The notes under the pieces are model-generated. The model worked only from the letters and a program-made list of their open reading frames with translations, did not search any database and was not told where the DNA came from. From the NCBI GenBank assembly GCA_021464245.1, contig JADCRB010000162.1, forward strand, positions 1,585,476 to 1,649,475: a stretch of DNA of 64,000 nt, in the 5' to 3' direction. Position 1 is the first letter of the stretch; the number at the start of each line of letters is the position of its first letter. This document shows, one piece after another, positions 39,157 to 50,911 of the stretch. The DNA comes from Carallia brachiata (lineage: Eukaryota; Streptophyta; Magnoliopsida; Malpighiales; Rhizophoraceae). Made by a program: the position numbers and the translations under genes.

Positions 39157-39437
39157 GGGACGCGGGTGGGGTGCGATGCAGGTGCAATGCGGTTGTCCGT
39201 GTGCACATAATTGTTAGGTTTGTTGCACATTATTGTTAGCCACAAATGTTTTAATTTTAAAATTTTTTTTTTAAGTTACAGTGTGCATGCTGTCAAAAAT
39301 TTTGCAAATGTTTTAATTTTTATTTTTATTTTTTAACTTATAGTGTTATGCTGTTAAAAATTTTGTGCAATTGAGTTATAAAAAATGTGCATACAGTATT
39401 TGCGTTGTCATCTACATCGCGCTTACCCCATGTCCCG
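39157..39437. mobile_element. Third small inverted-repeat element with GC-rich ends
   Basis: The left end (gggacgcgggtggggtgcga) and right end (catcgcgcttaccccatgtc) are imperfect reverse complements in an AT-rich setting, about 280 bases apart. The GC-rich ends and AT-rich core fit a small DNA transposon. No target duplication found. Confidence 0.55.
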
Positions 39438-40819
39438 TAGAGCACTGTTATATTTTCGGATAAAAATGTACTTGAAATATTGTTTAAATGCAACTGATTG
39501 CATTTAGTTTATAACTGTCTGTCTGTATTTCAAGTATAATAAAAAATAAAAAAAAAATATTATTTTTTTTTTACACATAAAATCTAACTAATTGTATATT
39601 AAATCTATCTAATTACATTCGAACAGTTTTTTGAGCACTATTTCTTCTGAAAATCTAACTTTTTCCGTCCCTGTATTAGAGCTCTTATAATTCAATAATT
39701 TCACTTTCTGCGTTACCTTGTGACTCTCGAACTCTTCTCCTCTCTCGAAATCTCTCCGTCATTGCTTATTGAATTTCTCTCAGGTTTCACTCCCTCTCAA
39801 TCAAAACTGCAATATATTATCACATTTCAAACTGGGATTTCATGATGCTGATAGAAGCTGAGATGAAAAAGAAACTTATAGTTGTCTATCTTCAAGTATC
39901 TCTTATCTTCTGTGAGCTCCAGGTAATTAGTCTCCGTTTCTCTTTGGTTTAATCGGTCGAGTCCAATTATAAAAAAAGTGTCTTTACATATTCCGAACTT
40001 TTTATCTCGAAAAATGTCTTAAACGAAATTAGAATTGCTATATTTTAAACGGTGGTTGATATTTTGAAATATAAAAATAATAAATATTTTAAAAATATCA
40101 ATTTTAATTTTAAAAATAACAGTCACTATTTCAATCGGGACAAATGTCTACACAAAAATCACTAAGATATAAACTTTTATTCTTTTAAAAATTATGCAAG
40201 CGTCTTAAGGATAAAGTAATGCATCATGTAACTAGCTAATGATGAATGAAATCAACATGAATAGTTAGCTAGTCTTCTTGTACTCACATTACTTACATTC
40301 CAATGGAGCATTTGTTTGATTAAATTCTTTTATCACACACTTAAATAAACATATTAATAATTGTCAAAGTTTTATAATTATGAAAATGGAAAAGGAAACT
40401 TTAAAGTCTCAACAATGAGGTCTCGTCATCTCAAACTTCTTCTAGGAATGAATTCAACATTTAAAAAAAAAAAAAGGATTGGCTCCTTATTCAATATGAA
40501 TAACTAACATAGTAATTCATAATTTAATTTCTGGAGAAGATCAATAATCAAGCCTTTTCCATAGTTTTCTTTTTCTTCATAAAAATGAGTTTTAATTAAA
40601 AAAATAGAACGAAAATAAAAAAAGAATTAATAATTTAATAAAATGAAAAATAGGGAGAAGACATTTACATTTCTTTTTATTTTTTTTTATTTATTTGTGG
40701 TTCTATTTTATAGTTTATAGAACTGACTTTTCACTTTTCTTTAGCTGTGTCTTTTTTATTGTTTTTTTTTTTTTTTTCAAGTAACGGAACACACGTACGT
40801 GATGCGTCCTTGTGCTGCG

Positions 40820-40827
40820 TTTGGCGC
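40820..40827 (+). promoter_or_regulatory. E2F-type site upstream of the RPA gene
   Basis: TTTGGCGC matches the E2F consensus TTTSSCGC. It lies about 30 bases upstream of the TATA-like stretch and 250 bases upstream of the start codon. E2F control of replication genes in S phase is well established, so the placement is sensible. Confidence 0.6.
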
Positions 40828-40855
40828 AACAAAAAAAGGCTAACGGAGAGGGAGT

Positions 40856-40874
40856 TATAAAGATATATAAATAT
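40856..40874 (+). promoter_or_regulatory. TATA-like element of the RPA gene
   Basis: TATAAAGATATATAAATAT lies about 200 bases before the start codon, between the E2F-like site and a transcribed leader of about 180 bases. Confidence 0.5.
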
Positions 40875-41009
40875 CTTTTTTAATTTAATTTTAAACGACG
40901 ATGGGACAAATTGGACATTTCACACAAATGACCAAACGAAACGTGAGATGAAATACTCCAATTTCCCTCTCAAAAAATCAAAAGCCCGCGGCGCTCCAAA
41001 CACACTCTC

Positions 41010-41017
41010 TAGGGTTT
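41010..41017 (-). promoter_or_regulatory. Telo-box (AAACCCTA, reverse) in the RPA leader
   Basis: TAGGGTTT on the + strand, 57 bases before the start codon. Telo-boxes are frequent near the start of plant genes active in dividing cells. Confidence 0.5.
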
Positions 41018-41073
41018 AAAATTCCTTTTCCGAAAATTATTGGGCCGGTTCGTTCCAAATTTTGCTCTGGATT

Positions 41074-44000
41074 ATGGATCTCACGGAGGGAGCGATAGCG
41101 AGGATAACGAGCGGGGGAGCGACGGCGGCGGAACTGAAGCCGACGCTGCAGGTGACGGAGCTGAAGCAGGTGCAGACGAAGCAGCCGCAGCAGAGCGACA
41201 GGTTCCGCCTGGTTCTTTCGGACGGGACCCACTTGCAGCAGGCCATGCTCGGCACTCAGATCAACCACCTGGTCAAAGACGGCAACTTGCGCCCCGGTTC
41301 CATCGTCCAGTTGATTCAATACACCTGCACCACCGTCCAAGGCCGCATGTACTTTTCCTGTTCCCTCCTCTTTTCTTCTATAAATTTTCTTTGTTTTTCG
41401 TATCAGACATTCATCGCTAGCCCGCAAATATTTTGGGTATCTTATCAAAATTATATAACATCAAACAGAAATTTAGAAAGAAAATTTTATGAGGTTTGAT
41501 TTTGACTGATAGTTGTGTTTAGAAGTGGTTGAAGTTGGCAATTGTATCAGTTTTCGTGTTTTTGGTTTACTGATTAACTCGTCAATCGGGTTAGTTGGCT
41601 TCCAGACTCGGCTTATTTAAGCATCACATGCTGATAGAGGATGAGCGAATTATTTTATTGAAGTATTTGTACCAGTTGACAGGGATCAAAAAAAAGGGAA
41701 GATAGAAACAGGGAAAAAATAAGAGAACTCTTCAAGGCAATGATATTGCTGATCGAAAGATGTCCTATCATGGGATGCATTTATCAGAGTTATTTTGCCG
41801 TCACCTAAACGGCTATCAAACATTTATTGAGTAACATAAAATAAATAATTATATTGCATTTTCAACTGTTATCGGTAGCCACCTCAAGTTGTCGAGAAAG
41901 GAAATGAATTGCTACATAACCTTGTTTAGGATGGTTGAAAGTGGGAGGGGACCAGGGTAAGTGCACGAGTAGTGATTCAGCAATTGTGCCACTAATGTCG
42001 AGGATTTTTATGCTGCTTAGAAATGTCTAAATGATGATATATTTATCAGTTTAGTTGTGAATGTTGGATTATTTATGGGATTTTTCACACACTCTGTGTA
42101 TGTGTTATGTAATGCTATCGCTTTTATGTTGTTGATATTTCTTGGCATAAGTATTGGTGACCTGTAAACCAGACATATGTTAAAAGTTTCATGTTAAAAG
42201 TTTCTTCTTCTGACAAGATAAACTTTAAGTTTGCATCAACAAGAAACATAATTTTTATCCTTTGTTCAGTACCTTGTTACTAATTGCAAATGTTTTTTTA
42301 GCGTCAAATGATCATTGTCCCAAGTTTCTCTTATTCCGACAGCCTTTGCTTTGTCAGCATCTACTGCTTGCCCTTTGAAGTTTCGGCATGTGATTTGCCA
42401 CAAATTTTCTTGCCTCTCCATTTTCAAGTATTAAATTTTCTTAATTTAAATCTGACTTTTTCAGGTGAGTGTTTTTTCCCTTCTGATTGTTAACTTAATG
42501 TCTTGATATCATGAATGTACAGATAATGAAAATATGTTAACTTAGATTTATGGAATAGCCATCTTCTTTTAACAGCTGGTTGCTTGGCCAAAAACTTTGT
42601 GTATTTTACTATTTTGGTACCATCTTATTGATGACATGTTGATCACTTGACCCAGGATTATTATCATCCTTGAACTAGTTGTTAAAGTCGAAGAATGCGC
42701 GCTCATTGGACATCCTGTATCAGTGCAGAAATCAATGGGGCCTTCACCATCTTCTGCTGATCAACCAGTGAACATTCCTGCAAATGCGAAGCTATCTGCT
42801 AGTGGTTCATCTGGTGGCATGGTTGAAAACCCAACTTTGGCTTTCTCATCTGTACAAAACACTGGGATAAATCATTTGCATGTTGGTCCTCATTCCAATA
42901 ATTATGACACAGTAAGATATGGTGGAACCAATGAACCTCCTTTTCATGTTAAGACGGAAACAGGTGCTGGTTATTCTGGTCATGCAACATTAAATGCTAC
43001 ATACAGCAACCAGAGTGCAAGCTTCCAAAGTCCTAGATCAGATGTTTTGCGGCCTGCTCTAGGAACTTATTCCCATCGCCCTCAGTCAGCATATCAGCAG
43101 CCTCATCCAATGTACTCTAATAGAGGACCAGTGGTGAAGAATGAAGCGCCTCCCAGGATAATTCCAATTGCTGCTCTGAATCCCTACCAAGGTAGGTGGA
43201 CAATTAAGGCCAGGGTGACAGCAAAGGGGGAATTGAGGCACTATAACAATCCTCGTGGTGACGGGAAAGTATTCTCTTTTGATCTTCTTGATTCAGATGG
43301 TGGAGAAATCAGGGTAACTTGTTTTAATGCTGTGGCTGACCAATTTTACCACCAGATTGAAGCTGGTAGGATTTATTTGATTTCCAAGGGATCTTTAAAA
43401 CCTGCTCAGAAAAATTTTAATCACCTTCATAATGATCTGGAAATTTTCCTTGAGAATGGTTCAATTGTACAGCCTTGCTTTGAGGATGACAATTCAATTC
43501 CAAGACAGCAATTTCATTTCCGTCCAATAAGTGATGTTGAGGGCATGGAAAATAACTGTGTGGTGGATGTAATTGGTGTAGTGTCATTTATTTCTCCTGC
43601 ATCTTCAATAATGAGGAAGAATGGTACAGAAACTCAAAAGAGAACACTCCAGTTGAAAGACATGTCTGGGCGAAGTGTTGAGCTAACGCTTTGGGGAAAT
43701 TTCTGCAGTGCAGAAGGACATAGGCTGCAAAACATTTGTGATTCTGGGAGTTTTCCAGTTCTAGCTGTCAAGTCTGGCAGGGTCAGTGATTTTAATGGCA
43801 AGGCAGTGGGGACTATTTCCACGAGTCAGCTATTCATAGAACCTGATTTTCCAGAGGCCAGAGGCTTAGGGAATGGTTTGACAAGGAAGGGAGAAGCACT
43901 CCTTCTGTTTCTATTTCCAGGGAGATGTCAAGTTTGGGTAGGACAGATGTCTTGAAGACTGTTTCTCAAATAAAGGATGATAGACTAGGGACTTCTGAGA

Positions 44001-44983
44001 AGCCAGATTGGATCAGTATTAGTGCAACTGTTATATTCATAAAGTCTGACAATTTCTGCTATACAGCTTGCCCTATAATGGCTGGGGACAGACCATGTGC
44101 CAAAAAGGTGACAAACAATGGGGATGGTAAGTGGCGATGTGAAAAGTGTGATCGGTCTGTGGATGAATGTGACTACAGATACATACTTCAGCTTCAGATA
44201 GAGGATCACACTGGCCTAACATGGGTGACTGCATTTCAGGAGTGTGGTGAGGAGATTATGGGTATATCAGCAAAAGATTTGCATTACTTGAAATATGAAA
44301 AGCAAGATGATGAGAGTTTTCTGCGAATTCTTCGTCAAGTTCTGTTTACTAGATATGTAATCAAGTTAAAAGTTAAGGAAGAGACTTTTAGTGATGAACA
44401 GCGTGTTAAGTCTACAGTTGTCAAAGCAGAAAAGGTAAATCACTCGTCACAGTCCAGGTTTCTTCTTGATTTGATGGAGAAGTCCAAATCAGGAAATTCT
44501 TCCGTCTCCACAGTAGAATACAGTTATACTAATCCTGGAGTGAGAAGTACTGGAATTGGAAATGTTGGAAGTGGAACACCAGCATCAAATCATATGGTGA
44601 ACAGTGGCTATGCTGCTAGAGAATTGGGGTCTCCAGCAAACCAAGTGCGTCAGAATGGGAACTTTTATAGCAGTAGTTTTCCTACAAGTTCTTCTGGTGC
44701 TCAAGTGTACTGCAACAGCTGTGGGGCTACTGGTCATAGCTCTACAAATTGTCCTAGCATTATGAGTGTGCCAGGGCAGTCTCCAGTAGGCAGCTATGCC
44801 AGCAGAATATCTCCTGGGGCTGGCATGGGTGGTTCCCTTGGTGAGTGCTTTAAATGCCATCAAACCGGTCACTGGGCAAGAGATTGCCCTGGGCTAAAGA
44901 ATGTTCCTCCAGCTTATGGTAGTGGTAGCATCTCATCTGGAAGATCTGTGAGCATGTCAAAGCAACACGTTGGTGGCTTCTGA
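41074..44983 (+). CDS. RPA1C: Replication protein A 70-kDa DNA-binding subunit, C/E type with zinc knuckles
   Basis: The large subunit of the heterotrimeric single-strand DNA-binding protein of replication, repair and recombination. Two coding exons: 41074-41348 and 42656-44983 (GT-AG intron; the join reads QGRMIIIILEL). It needs one base restored near 43869 (ARGL|REWFDKEG), giving 867 residues. Order: N-terminal OB domain (1-115), Ser/Pro-rich linker, DBD-A (starting near RIIPIAALNPYQGRW), DBD-B, and DBD-C with its zinc site (CPIMAGDRPC ... CEKCDRSVDECDY). The C-terminal extension carries two CCHC knuckles, CNSCGATGHSSTNC and CFKCHQTGHWARDC. In plants this extension marks the RPA1C/RPA1E group, thought to serve mainly in DNA repair, in contrast to the A/B/D forms. 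The start chosen is MDLTEGAIARI at 41074. Assignment to C rather than E is by resemblance only. Confidence 0.93.
41349..42655 (+). other. RPA intron, 1.3 kb
   Basis: T-rich intron with no recognised gene. A frame at 42308-42493 looks accidental. Donor GTAC and acceptor cccag. Confidence 0.7.
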
Positions 44984-46230
44984 AGTTGGAGGAAATTAAT
45001 GCAGCTTGTAAAAATGGTGCATGCTTAGTAAGTGGAAATCAAGGCATCAAAGTTTTATCTGTATAGGATGTTTGAACCATAAGCGTTTTCTCGACCATAT
45101 TGTGTTTTGGATGCCGCAGTATAATCTATCAGAAATCTGTCTCAGATAAGAGCGCGCTGGTTTTCTTTTGCTTTTGCTTTAAAGCTACTTTTGTGGTATT
45201 TCTAATATGATTGTGTCTGTAGTGTCTTCTAACTTTTGAACTGTTAATTTATTGTACATGCGTTCTCCTTCTCCCCTTGTTTATGCCAATTGGTGATTTA
45301 GTTAAACTCTTCATGCCTCAGGCTTGTGACCTTTGCAAGTTCAATTTTGAAAAGGAGGTTGAAAACAACATTAAAGGGAATTATTTTTGAGAAAAATTGG
45401 AGGAAAGATAGTGGCAAGGAGGGTTAAAAAGATTTATTAATCTTCAAACCATTCCCTATTCAAGGATTACAAATCTGCTTAATGTACCATTTTGGACATA
45501 ATTCATCTAGTTAAATGAGCAGCTTATATTTGTTATTTGCCTATTACTCGCAAGTGCATATGTATGTAAAAGTCAATATGATGTCTGGCTAAATGGGTAT
45601 GGGCATGCAACTGCCGCAAAGCACAACGAAGCAAACAACATTGAAGTCTATCCCAATTCCAAATATTGTTAGGGCAAAGCCAATGAACTGAATTTTTTCA
45701 ACCAGAGGAAGCTGTCACTGACTGCTGGCCGATCCGGAAAATATCGCCGACATTTTCAGCGCAAATCTTTTAAAAACTAGAATTATTTCGAAAAATTTCC
45801 GAATGACGAACACTAGTATCTCTGAATCTAGGGATGTCCGTTTGTTCCATCTAGGCTCTAGCTCTACCAATCTTACATGAGGTTCTTGTCCTTACCAGAG
45901 ACTAGAATTTGAGGACATACATTTATTTTCATTGGCATTTATAAGCATTATCATGTCATTGCCATTCAGTTAATCTCAAGTTACACAGGGATCGAAATAA
46001 ACAGTCACGCGCATATGCTTTCTGAGTTCCTGCTTTTAACTAACAAACCATAAAATCACTTGTTACAACGTTGAATATGGAATCATTATTCCAGTCCACA
46101 TTTTAAAGCTTCCAATATCAGCAACACACCTTCGCAGATGACGAAGAACTTCCACTGGCCTTGACAGAAAGTTGGTCACACATCATCCTCTGTATACCAC
46201 AACTACTGCTTGTAATGCCATCGTCTGGGT
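44984..46230. other. Intergenic region between convergent RPA and membrane-protein genes
   Basis: Contains both 3' untranslated regions. No coding sequence recognised. The + frame at 46172-46540 lies antisense to real coding sequence and is a shadow. Confidence 0.6.
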
Positions 46231-47829
46231 TCAGATTATGCCTCCAATAGTAGCAGCAATTGCTGCCACCCTTTCCCTGCCTGCCGCTATCTTAAGACGG
46301 TGTCTCTCAGCTCTTGAGCCAATAACCTGCCCTAAGATAGAAGCTCCAATTGTCAGAGCCATAGCAGTTTTAGGCATGACAACAGATTTTCTAAGCATAG
46401 CTATGAAGGGCACAGCTGCATGCACTGCTGCAAACCATGATAGTGAGAACTTCTTAGTGTGCTCCTTCCACATGCCCAAGGGCACGTTGACAGCCATCCC
46501 CAGAAGAGCTATTGTAAGCATCTTTGCGGGTAGTGGTTGAGGTCGCAAATTTTTAACAAGGGCCGTACGTGCTAGGGCTGCCCTTGCAGCAACGATGGCA
46601 GGTGGACATCTAAGCTTCATGCCTGGTGCAGGCTTAAGAGCTGATGCTACAAGTGGCAGGACACGACTCACAGCTCTGTAAGACTTTGCAATTGGGCAGT
46701 TTCCTGTTCTTAACCACTCATTTCCCATCGCCTCATGCTTTGAGGTTTCCCCTTTCTGGAAAGTAGAAAAATAACCATGTGTTGGCAGAAATGTAAAACT
46801 AATCAGTATTAAGGGACAGGACTCAAGATGAATGCTTTGAGTTTCCGTTTGTCATCAGCTTTCCCAAACAAGACAAGCTAATGACCCAATTATAGCTATG
46901 CAACTAAACACGAAGACATTGATTTGCACAGCACTATGTCAATGCCAACATGCAACAGCAGTAATTTCAAGATAGAATGAGAGTCACTTCAATGCCTCCG
47001 TGGCAAAACAAGACCAAGTCATGTGCCCCTTTTTTGGTCAAAATGGAGGGCAAAGCATGAATGGAAGAGAAGGCTAATAAAGTTTAGCTATCATTCTAGG
47101 CCAAGCAACTCTGATACAATCTTGCTGCAAAATCGGTATTAATACATGGGTAATTTGCTTTGCCTTACACATCCTCCCCTCTTTTCCTCTCTTGTTTGTT
47201 TTCAAAGTCACTCCAACCGTAAAATAAGCTACCATGGAAAAGATAGTACATCACCTGTGAAGATGGTTCTCTCTTGTTTGTGCGTTCAGATTTCTTTTGC
47301 TTCTTCCACTTGTCATTAAAGGAACCAAATCCAAATGGGCCACCTGGCCCAAAGGTAGACAGACTGATGGTGGCAGCTTTCACCGCTAAAGGGTTAAACT
47401 GGGGGCCAGGCTTGCAATCCAAAGTCTCGTTATGACGAGTAGACATGTTTGACAGTGGTAAAACCCCATCCTTCCCATGAAAAAGCCTAAATGCACTGTC
47501 AAAATGCGGACCATCTTCAAATATTGGACCTTTGGCTCCCCGCACCTGGAAGAAGCAGAACAGAATAATGAGATTTCAGGTATTAAACCAGCTCTACAAA
47601 TAAAGACTACCACATAAATGGGTCCAAAAAAAAAAAAAGAAAAAACTGTGTCCCAATAACTTACAGGACCCGGGAAATTCACTGTGGAGAAAGAAAAGCT
47701 TGTTGGCTTGTTGATGTTCCTCAAAAATGGGCACTTCTGAATGGCCCCCTCATCAAAATGGCATTCAGATATGTCTTCATTCATTGCCTTGAACAAAAAC
47801 TCCATTGCTTCCTTTCCAAAAGCAATCAT
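46231..47829 (-). CDS. Conserved plant protein of unknown function, C-terminal membrane segments
   Basis: Three intact exons on the minus strand: 47665-47829, 47255-47545, 46231-46755, encoding 326 residues with no frame problems. The N-terminal half is soluble and holds a Cys pair (ISECHFDEGAIQKCPFL) and a Gly/Pro/Phe-rich stretch (FGPGGPFGFGSFNDKW). A charged Lys/Glu region follows. The C-terminal half is Ala-rich with two or three hydrophobic segments (MLTIALLGMAVNVPLGMW, SLSWFAAVHAAVPFIAML, AMALTIGASILGQVIG) and then a basic tail. This may be an organelle or endomembrane protein. I do not know a named family. The start could be ATG 47829 or the in-frame ATG of MEFLFKAMNED eight codons later. 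A leader exon near 49030-49080 is likely. Confidence 0.8.
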
Positions 47830-50096
47830 AAGAAGTTAACAGAACCAGTGGAAGAATCTCAATCTTTTATTATCAGGATATGTTAGAAGGAACAATATAT
47901 ATTCCCCTAAAAAAGACTGTCTCTGTTCCAGTAGTTGATTCTAGACATTGCAAAAAGGAAACTGAAAGTAAGCTTATATGTAAAATTAGTCAACAAACTG
48001 TTTCGAAACTACCTTAAACTTTTGTTGTTCTCATCGTAAACCCAATCAAAACACCCTAATCAGAAATCGCACCGAGAATGACAACATTGTAGGAAAAATT
48101 ATTGGTGTTCAAGTGTCTACCCGGAGTTTCAAAGGACACCATCAGGAAAAAGAGCCAACGGATTCAGGCAAGACAAATTCAACAGTCAACTTTTCAATTC
48201 TTTAGCACGAGTCAGTAAAAAATTAGTAGAAACGAAAACTTATGCCCTAAATGTAAACCAACTGACACCCTCACCTAAACTAAAAAAAGAGAATGGCAGA
48301 ACAATGAACACCTCTGCCAGTTCAGGATGTTAATATTAGCACCAAAAGTTCATGTGTTCCTTCCACTTGCACAGGCAACAGGAATTAATTTTCATATTGT
48401 CAAAACAACCAGATAATTTTTAACCAATTCGTCTCATCTAATGGCACTCGTTTCCCTTCTCATCGTATACACACGAGCATCCGAGCCATGGACAGAAAAA
48501 ACAATGAAGCTGAAAGGCACAAAATGCTTAAGCTCAGTAAGGACTAAAAGAACTGCATTTGTGTACGTAAGAGGTATTGTAACTTTGCTCTCAAAAAAAG
48601 CTCAACCATTAGTGGACAGCAAAACACTGTTTGTGCCTAATTCATTCATTGTTAGCCTTAGGGCTGCAAACGAACCGAGCGTTCGTATAATAATCGCATG
48701 AAGATCCCTATGCTATAGATAGCCCTTCAGCAAAATTTTCCCGATCAGTATGCAGTCATCCAAACGATTACAGTTCCAAAACCAATCAAAAAAATTATAC
48801 AAGAAAAAAAAAAAAAAAAAAACTAGCACGAATTTTTTGAATTTTACATTTAATAATCGCATACCCAGATCATCAAACAACATAATCTTCAAACAGTTAA
48901 GTTAATCAACACCATAATTTCAAATCAAATTGTGTTCTAATAGGGACAACAACAAAAGAAAAAACAGAGAGAGCGAGAAACAAACACACCGAATTTTGTT
49001 TGATTTCATTATTGAGAGGAGGGGAATTTCCTTTACCTTTTGGCTGATTTGATTTGTGCTTTAACCGAAAATGAAAACCAACAGAGAAAGTCAGAATTTT
49101 TTTATTTTTTTTTATTTTTTTACAGTTTCTTTCTCCTGTCCTTCTTCACCTTATTGTCTCGCCCAGAAGAAATCTAGAGAAGAAGACGAAACGGCGCGTG
49201 GTGGACACACACATTCACAGCCACGTTTTCTTTTTTTTTTTTTTTTCGTATGCAATTGTAGCCGTCCAACTTTCTCTGGGAGTATCTTTATTTTTTTCTT
49301 TTAAGCTCGAAAATAGTTATATGGTTATCACCCGATAGTCTGGTTGAATTTCGGTTCGCTCCTCCTTGTTACGGCTCAGGTTGGAGCCCTCTCTCCATGA
49401 TTGCCCCTAATTTAAAGAGTTCCAACGTAAAATATACGTTATTAGATTCTAAATTCATTCACATTACATTTAGATACAGATGAGACTCATTTAAATCTAA
49501 TAATATTTATATAATAGACCCCCTCTTTATGAAAAGTTAAATAAAAATGATAATAATTGACTTGTATTCAGCCACAAGTAAGATAAACGACAAACTCCTA
49601 ATACACAATTTTTTTATGATTAAAAAAATAGTCATATGGTCACATTTTTGTTATATAAAAAATAATTTTAGCTAAAGATAATGCTTTAGGTGGGTATTTT
49701 TATCACTGCATGTATATAATTTTTAAAAATATAGAATGTGATTCGTAAATTTATATTGTATGGTTATTTGACCACATTTTAAAATTTTTAAAAATAAAAA
49801 ATCTGCACCTTAAACGTACTAAAATTAATCAAAAAATAAAAATATGTATAGATAATCAAACCAAAATAATATTGTATTAAAAATATATTCAAAAAAGAAA
49901 CCCAAAAAAAAAAAAAAAAAAACTGGAGATGTGCTACAAAACTCGTTTTGCGTGGTCTCACAATTCCAATTACGTTGAAGGTAAATTCTACGAAATGCCA
50001 ATTGGGCAAGCGTTGCTCTACAGTAACGGGCATTGCTTTGCGAAAAGCAACATGCCAGAAAATAATTGTGATAAAAATAAGAAAACCTAAATAGAC
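47830..50096. other. Leader/promoter side of the membrane-protein gene and AT-rich spacer
   Basis: 48000-49080 probably holds the 5' untranslated exon and leader intron of the minus gene, including a poly(A) run at 48801-48820. 49300-50095 is AT-rich without recognisable genes. Confidence 0.5.
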
Positions 50097-50911
50097 GTGT
50101 GATCACAAACCTTTAGCGTATGTCGATGGGTTGCTACCGTGTGCGGGAAAAGTTTGATTAGATTTTGCCGCCTTTTGTGGTGTTTAGTGCACTGCGTGGG
50201 CTTGTGCTCTTTGTAAGTTTCGTTTTCTTGCTGTTGGTTAGTTGTTTCGAGACTTTAGTGGCTCATCTCCCTGTTGTACTGTCTGGTTCCTTAGTCGGAG
50301 TTGTTGTTGGGCTCCCTAGCCGCTCTCTCGTCTCTATGATAGGTGGAGGGTGGGGGAAGGGGTCTTTTAGAGGTCGGCCGCCCTTGTACAATCTGGAGTC
50401 GTCTTTGGTAGAGCCCTGCCTTGTCTGCTTCAAGCTTCTGGTCGCCGCTTTTGGTTTAGTCTTTTCTCGGTTTAGCTTGCATCTACTCTGTAGCTTTGGT
50501 TTGTTTAATCGTCGTTTGGTTAGCATCCTGGCGTTTGGGGCGAAGTCGCCGCCGTTTGGTCCCTTGGGGCTTTGCGCCGTTCTTGGGTTAATGAGTTCCA
50601 CTGTCGTGTGCGGTAGAGGATCTGGAGGCTTCTGTCCTCCTGTTCCTCTATTAGTGGGCTTCAAGCCTTTCCTTATCTTATGGGCCATTTTCTTTTCCAG
50701 CTATAGGCTTGGACTTGTGATTATCTCAGCCTGTATGGTTTGTTGTCAGATTGGGATTGCTGTTTGGGTGGGCTGGGTTTTGTTACTTAAGTTGGCCTAC
50801 TCTTTTCCTTTTGTACCGGTGGGTTGGGCTCTTTAGTCTAACCTTTTATGTACCTACTTTAAGTTTCAATGAAATACAATTTTTTTTGTGTTAAAAAAAA
50901 AAGTGTGATCA
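50097..50911 (+). mobile_element. Retroposed insertion (truncated LINE or processed copy) with poly(A) tail and 9-bp target duplication
   Basis: The nine bases gtgtgatca occur at 50097-50105 and again at 50903-50911, flanking an 800-base segment that ends in a poly(A) tail (50893-50902) preceded by ttcaatgaaatacaatttt, a typical plant LINE 3' end. The insert is G/C/T-rich against an AT-rich background. A + strand frame (50165-50836, 223 codons, hydrophobic Leu/Val/Phe) and its antisense are open, but I see no reverse transcriptase motif. I take it as a 5'-truncated LINE 3' region or a processed copy of an unidentified transcript. Confidence 0.75.

Larger units (their letters stand above)
36512..41073. 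other. Intergenic region rich in small transposons
   Basis: The PPR 3' end lies within the first few hundred bases. Three inverted-repeat elements follow (37135-37630, about 38025-38460, about 39157-39437). 39690-39925 contains a pyrimidine-rich leader-like stretch and a short ATG frame ending in a CAG|GTAAT donor, possibly an orphan exon. The promoter of the RPA gene starts near 40800. No complete gene recognised. Confidence 0.6.

Noticed and set aside
41040..41420. Alternative frames over RPA1C exon 1 (126 and 156 codons)
   Set aside because: Both overlap the exon that encodes the RPA N-terminal OB domain and have only composition-driven Ala/Gly/Arg content.
46172..46540. Plus-strand frame opposite the membrane-protein gene
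   Set aside because: It is the antisense shadow of an exon with correct phase and splice sites.
50165..50836. 223-codon hydrophobic frame as a real membrane protein gene
   Set aside because: It lies inside a retroposed insert with a target duplication, has no recognisable family, and the opposite strand is also open, so the openness reflects composition.
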